From CAZCVI01 sp964502145 (GTDB taxonomy: Bacteria > Acidobacteriota > Aminicenantia > UBA2199): a DNA stretch of 64,000 nt. Positions 60,433 to 64,000 of the stretch are shown in pieces (positions within the stretch are counted from its first letter, which is position 1; each line of letters starts with the position of its first letter). The stretch spans positions 62,001-126,000 of the forward strand of contig CAZCVI010000009.1 of assembly GCA_964502145.1 (NCBI GenBank), given 5' to 3'. Under the pieces are notes generated by a model that saw nothing but the letters and a program-made list of their open reading frames with translations, was not told where the DNA came from and did no database searches. Position numbers and translations under genes: made by a program.

Positions 60433-62193
60433 TTAATTTTCCAGCCAGCGTTCATCTTCGCTGTAGGCAATCCCCATTTCTTGGCAGTACTCTTCCGCTT
60501 CCCGGGTAAACCCGGCACGGGAAAAGACAAAAGGAAGCACCCGATCCAGATTTTCAAACTTTTTAAGTCTCGCCAATTTTTCCATAAAAGATACGGCTTC
60601 CTGCTTGGAAAATTTTTTAAGCTCCCGGTTCTTCACCTCTCCGATAATGGAATAATCCGTGGCAGATTTGGCACGGGCGTATATATCCACATTAAATTTA
60701 TAGCCAAACTCGGTGGCACCATCATAAGACCATGCCCTTGCATAATCGCAAAAATTAAAATCCAGGGGTAAATGGAGGGTGATGGACTTCAACAGATCAT
60801 TCACTTTGCGGGCCCGGTTCTTTAATAGATCCAAGAGCAAATATTCGGCAAAATACCCCTTCTGATAATTCACTTTTCCCAGGAGCTGCTTGTACTTCTG
60901 CTTTAATTTCAAAAAATCCTCGTGGTATTCCTTGGCAATAGTATTCACATCAAAGAGATTGATCTCTTTTTCATAAACACCCCGAAACACCTTGTCAAAA
61001 ATATTATCCTGCACACCGCGATAATCAAAGTTGGTTCTCCCCTTTTCAATAATATCCGCTCGTACCAATGCTTTGAGCTTTAACTCCAGCTCTCTGTCCG
61101 TCATATCCAGGGCCAAGTTATCCAGAAGTTCTTGGCGCGTCACCTCGTGGTCCCTGTTTTGGCAAAGATAGAGCACCACGTTCTTGGCGTTTCGCTCATT
61201 CACCTTATTAAAGGCAAACGCCACGTACTCCATCCAGGTGGCTTTGATTCTACCATGGTCATCCAGGGTTTCATATTCCAGGGTTTCCGTTAACCCCTGC
61301 AACGTGGTCAGGTCTTTGTGGCTGTAATTGGAGCGGAGAATGGAACTAATATAAAAAGGACTGCCTTCAGCCATTTGCGCAATCAAATAAGCCGTTTCCT
61401 CGGTAACCGGCACGTTAAAGAAGCCAGAGTATTTATACACCATTTCCACCGCTTCGGTTTCGGGCATATTTTCAAAAGAGTGATATACAAAACGTGCGGG
61501 CAACAGGGAATTTAATTCATCCATCAGCCATCCCACCCAGCTACCGGAAATTAATAAGGGGGCGATTTTACTTTCGGCTGTGCTCAAGTACCCGCCCGCC
61601 AGATTTTTCATCAGGGTTGTCTTGGAAAAATTTTTACTCCGATAGATCATTGCATTCATGAACTGAAACTCGTCGATCATTTGTACGATGAATTCATTCT
61701 GGTTGCTGGCGATTTTTTTGGGAGCTTCCCGAACGATTTCCCAGAGAATACCCGTATGTTTAGAGCGAATGGCATTGGCGACATCATTTATATATATCAG
61801 TAAGTAGTCTAATTTTTCGTCTTTTGCCACTTGCCCCGCTTTTTTAAGATTACTCCGCTCATAGGATTCAATATACTGATATTTTCTTGTTTTAAAAGCA
61901 ATGTACTGGTAGACAAAAGTCAGGAAGAAATCCAGACAAAAGTCAACGATATTCATCTCAATCTCTTTGATCTCATAGTAAAAGGGAATCACGCCGTTGT
62001 TTTTGTGAAAGGTGATATTAAACAACCGTTCCATGAAAGCGGTTTTTCCCATTTTGCGGCGGGCCAGGATAGCGGAACTCTGGGATTTTCTTTCTTTGAT
62101 ATCGGTGATCCAATTGGAAAAAAAAGCCAGCTCTTCTTTTCTGCCGGTAAACAGGTCCGGGTTGCCAATTCGTTCTTCTTTTGCGTATTCCAT
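60433..62193 (-). CDS. ATP-binding protein with C-terminal PD-(D/E)XK-type domain
   Basis: 586 residues from ATG 62193; the longer frame to 62304 runs into a palindromic repeat and is rejected. NPDLFTGRKEELAFF precedes P-loop RRKMGKT at 45-51; Walker B is VQMIDEFQFM at ~165. A winged-helix region (NRDHEVTRQELLDNLALDMT) lies near 360-390. The C-terminus has FNVDIYARAK and YSIIGEVKNREL (D and E-x-K), so a nuclease fold like that of DUF234-type ATPases is probable. A deleted copy exists at 33451. These ATPases spread like selfish or defence genes; the activity is unknown. Confidence 0.82.
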   Translation of the reverse strand: MEYAKEERIGNPDLFTGRKEELAFFSNWITDIKERKSQSSAILARRKMGKTAFMERLFNITFHKNNGVIPFYYEIKEIEMNIVDFCLDFFLTFVYQYIAFKTRKYQYIESYERSNLKKAGQVAKDEKLDYLLIYINDVANAIRSKHTGILWEIVREAPKKIASNQNEFIVQMIDEFQFMNAMIYRSKNFSKTTLMKNLAGGYLSTAESKIAPLLISGSWVGWLMDELNSLLPARFVYHSFENMPETEAVEMVYKYSGFFNVPVTEETAYLIAQMAEGSPFYISSILRSNYSHKDLTTLQGLTETLEYETLDDHGRIKATWMEYVAFAFNKVNERNAKNVVLYLCQNRDHEVTRQELLDNLALDMTDRELELKLKALVRADIIEKGRTNFDYRGVQDNIFDKVFRGVYEKEINLFDVNTIAKEYHEDFLKLKQKYKQLLGKVNYQKGYFAEYLLLDLLKNRARKVNDLLKSITLHLPLDFNFCDYARAWSYDGATEFGYKFNVDIYARAKSATDYSIIGEVKNRELKKFSKQEAVSFMEKLARLKKFENLDRVLPFVFSRAGFTREAEEYCQEMGIAYSEDERWLEN

Positions 62194-62270
62194 GCCTTTA
62201 TTTATATCATAAATCAAAGAAAATAACAAATTCCAAAGATCACCATCCTTCCCCCGGCAATTAAAAGATA

Positions 62271-62366
62271 GTCCACAGATTACACAGATTAAAATGATTA
62301 TCACAGATTTTTTTTTAAAAAACTTTTTTAATCATGTTAATCCATGGAATCTGTGTAATCTGTGGA
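62271..62366. repeat. Intergenic palindrome of CACAGATTA units
   Basis: GTCCACAGATTACACAGATT on the left and AATCTGTGTAATCTGTGGA on the right, with ~9-base inner period and a T/A-rich loop. Single arms of the same family occur at about 33951-33990 and 57237-57265. It lies upstream of the ATPase gene. Confidence 0.8.
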
Positions 62367-62371
62367 TATCT

Positions 62372-62773
62372 TTACAGGCTTTCGCGGACTTTTCGCAACG
62401 GGTATTTGGCAGCCACCCACTTGCGCAGGAGATTAACAGGGAAATGGTAGACCATGTTCCTTTCGGCAATAATCTCTTGGTGAACCAATGTGGTGAGGGT
62501 GTCCATCATCTCCTTGCGGGAAAAGGAGGGGGCAATCTTTTGGATATTGGAATAAATCCCTTCGACGCCAATGCCGTCGGCTTGTTTGTGGGTGAGTTCC
62601 TCGGCCATGGCGCTGAGCACGACGCGGGCGGAACTGGAGGAATCATCCCAGATGTGTTGCGAGAAATGTTCGGTGCCAGTGGCGATGATTTTATCCACGG
62701 CATCGTCGACATCGTCGATCAGGGCATCGTTGCGTTGTTTTTTTTCGTTGAGATGGTTGACGATTAAAGTCTA
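62372..62773 (-). pseudogene. C-terminal remnant of an AAA+ ATPase
   Basis: The frame is open from a TAG at ~62771 to the stop at 62372 and reads VNHLNEKKQRNDALIDDVDD, AVDKIIATGTEHFSQHIWDD and ends VYHFPVNLLRKWVAAKYPL. This is the lid plus winged-helix end of the ATP-binding proteins related to the remnant at 9939-10090. No P-loop region is present upstream, so it is a 3' fragment. Confidence 0.65.
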
Positions 62774-62805
62774 ATAGGATTATGATCTGATATGAACAGA
62801 TATTT

Positions 62806-64000
62806 TTATTCATTATTCGAGCCAATAATAAATCGGACTGGGCGTAGGTATGAAGGTGTTTCTTTTTTTACACCATCTTCTATATAATCAGAAAGTGAAA
62901 GTCTTGCTGTCCTGAGATCAATAAGCCAAAAAAGGTAATTCCCTTTCATATCACCTGTCCACATTATGTATTGCGTTGGAGAAAACAATGGGTTGATATA
63001 AAGGCCTGATGCTGAATTGTGTGGTCTAACGAGAGATGCCGCTTCTTCCAGATTTGGGTATCTCCAATCTTTATACCCCGCATAACCAGTTTGATTTAAT
63101 TTGTTTAACCACGTCTCTACCTTTCTGTGGTATGTGTGAAGCAAATCGGTTTTTAAACGAGGAGATCCTGATTGATGCCACATCAATCCAGTTGAAAAGT
63201 CCGCGATTACAATATCTCCATTAATTGTTAATTGCTCAAGCTGACTGGCAGCATCTGCCTGGGAAATATCTTGAATCATGAGGATATTGAGCAACCCTTT
63301 TTCTTTCAGCATTTGCATTGCATCATCAATACTTAATCCAATATTTAAGTAGTTTGTTCTAAGTGTTGGCGTGCAAAGGGACAATTTAAATTTTCCAGCT
63401 ATAGGGTCAATGACAAAAACTTCACCCATTCTAAGATCATACAAATCTTTAAAATATCCTTCCACTTTGAGAAGTTCTTTCCTACTGTACATTCCTTTGG
63501 CGATATCTGGACTTACTAATAGTGAATAATATCTTTTTTTCGCCTGAGAGTCCATTACGATAGTGGCATAATTTTTGGTGTCAGGGTTATAAGATAGAAG
63601 TTCAATAGTCAATCCTTCTACCGGGTATTTTATATTTCTTATTATTTCAATTTGTTCTTTGTAGGGTTTCATCAAGGATTCGCATTCATCTTCGTATTTT
63701 TTGGATAAATCCAAATCTTCTTTTTCATATTTTTCCATAGTTTGCTGAATCTTTTCGTAATGCGCTTTTAACTTACCCTCATAATCAGATGTGGTTTCAA
63801 ACTGATCTTTTGGAGGAATCGTCGTTCCTTTTAGCTTTTCTATGAGAGTATTATAGTACAATTTTGATTGGGCAAACGCTTTTTCCTTTTCAGTATAAAT
63901 TGCTGATTTTATACCTTCAATTTTTTCCTCCAATTGCGCAATTTCTTTGCGTGCAGAATCAACAAACAGAACCTCCTGCTTAATATCCTTCAATTTTATC
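62806..64000 (-). CDS. DUF1566 (Lcl_C)-type protein with coiled coil, 5' end outside window
   Basis: The frame is open to the window edge; 397 residues are visible. The first part is a charged coiled coil (ARKEIAQLEEKIEGIKSAIY ... KYEKEDLDLSKKYEDECES). A beta-rich middle follows (~120-250). The C-terminal ~130 residues match DUF1566/Lcl_C: GLMWHQSGSP, WLNKLNQTGYAGYKDWRYPN, IMWTGDMKGNYLFWLIDL, RPVRF. That domain is C-type-lectin-like and usually extracellular. A signal peptide, if any, lies outside the window. Confidence 0.8.
   Translation of the reverse strand, partial: IKLKDIKQEVLFVDSARKEIAQLEEKIEGIKSAIYTEKEKAFAQSKLYYNTLIEKLKGTTIPPKDQFETTSDYEGKLKAHYEKIQQTMEKYEKEDLDLSKKYEDECESLMKPYKEQIEIIRNIKYPVEGLTIELLSYNPDTKNYATIVMDSQAKKRYYSLLVSPDIAKGMYSRKELLKVEGYFKDLYDLRMGEVFVIDPIAGKFKLSLCTPTLRTNYLNIGLSIDDAMQMLKEKGLLNILMIQDISQADAASQLEQLTINGDIVIADFSTGLMWHQSGSPRLKTDLLHTYHRKVETWLNKLNQTGYAGYKDWRYPNLEEAASLVRPHNSASGLYINPLFSPTQYIMWTGDMKGNYLFWLIDLRTARLSLSDYIEDGVKKETPSYLRPVRFIIGSNNE

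Noticed and set aside
62194..62304. Longer N-terminus for the ATPase at 60433
   Set aside because: The extra 37 codons are encoded partly by the CACAGATTA palindrome and do not match the family start; ATG 62193 fits the domain boundary.

Overview
The window reads as chromosome of an uncultured Gram-negative bacterium of moderate G+C. Lipoprotein-type zinc import, ClpA with ClpS, a sigma-54 activator, many secreted Ig-like proteins and degenerate ATPases fit Acidobacteriota or Candidatus Aminicenantes-like lineages. That placement is inference; there is no rRNA, tRNA or other phylogenetic marker here.

Region by region. 1-8.6 kb: four tandem paralogous secreted proteins, three seen whole and carrying plant-type leucine-rich repeats, sharing one C-terminal module; each complete gene is followed by a palindromic repeat. 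8.6-10.1 kb: a gene-poor patch holding a 749-bp non-coding repeat (element A) and a broken ATPase. 10.2-20.8 kb: an AAA-ATPase/nuclease, an amidohydrolase with a zinc ABC importer (znuA-znuC-znuB), an AlbA_2/ParA-like gene pair and a beta-propeller protein. 20.9-28.1 kb: rho without its N-terminal domain, an MBL-fold hydrolase, a hybrid kinase/response-regulator pair and an ammonium transporter. 28.4-32.7 kb: a methyltransferase, then a tightly overlapped operon TIR / ParA-like+TIR / M29 aminopeptidase. 32.7-34.1 kb: decay zone with a group II intron 5' fragment and a deleted ATPase. 34.1-39.1 kb: housekeeping clpS-clpA and pyrimidine salvage (cytidine deaminase, thymidine phosphorylase). 39.2-47.8 kb: signalling cluster with a receptor-like Ser/Thr kinase carrying an FGE-like domain, a Calx-beta-type surface protein, an NtrC-type regulator and its histidine kinase. 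47.8-49 kb: element B, a second inverted copy of element A. 49-56 kb: a secreted subtilase and a secreted metalloprotease that share the C-terminal module of the 1-8.6 kb proteins. 56-64 kb: a TPR protein, IS3 and ISL3 remnants, a SymE-like toxin gene, a membrane protein, another ATPase/nuclease, an ATPase remnant and a DUF1566-type protein cut by the window end.

The most unusual signal is the pair of ~750-bp non-coding elements (9073-9821 and 48005-48754, opposite orientation, about four positions in five identical, lengths within one base). Each contains eight half-palindromic motifs at a strict 21-bp period, followed in copy A by T-tracts at the same spacing. The second is the TIR / ParA-TIR / aminopeptidase operon, a candidate undescribed immune or signalling module. 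Several further families of intergenic palindromes built of 9- or 10-bp units are scattered through the window.
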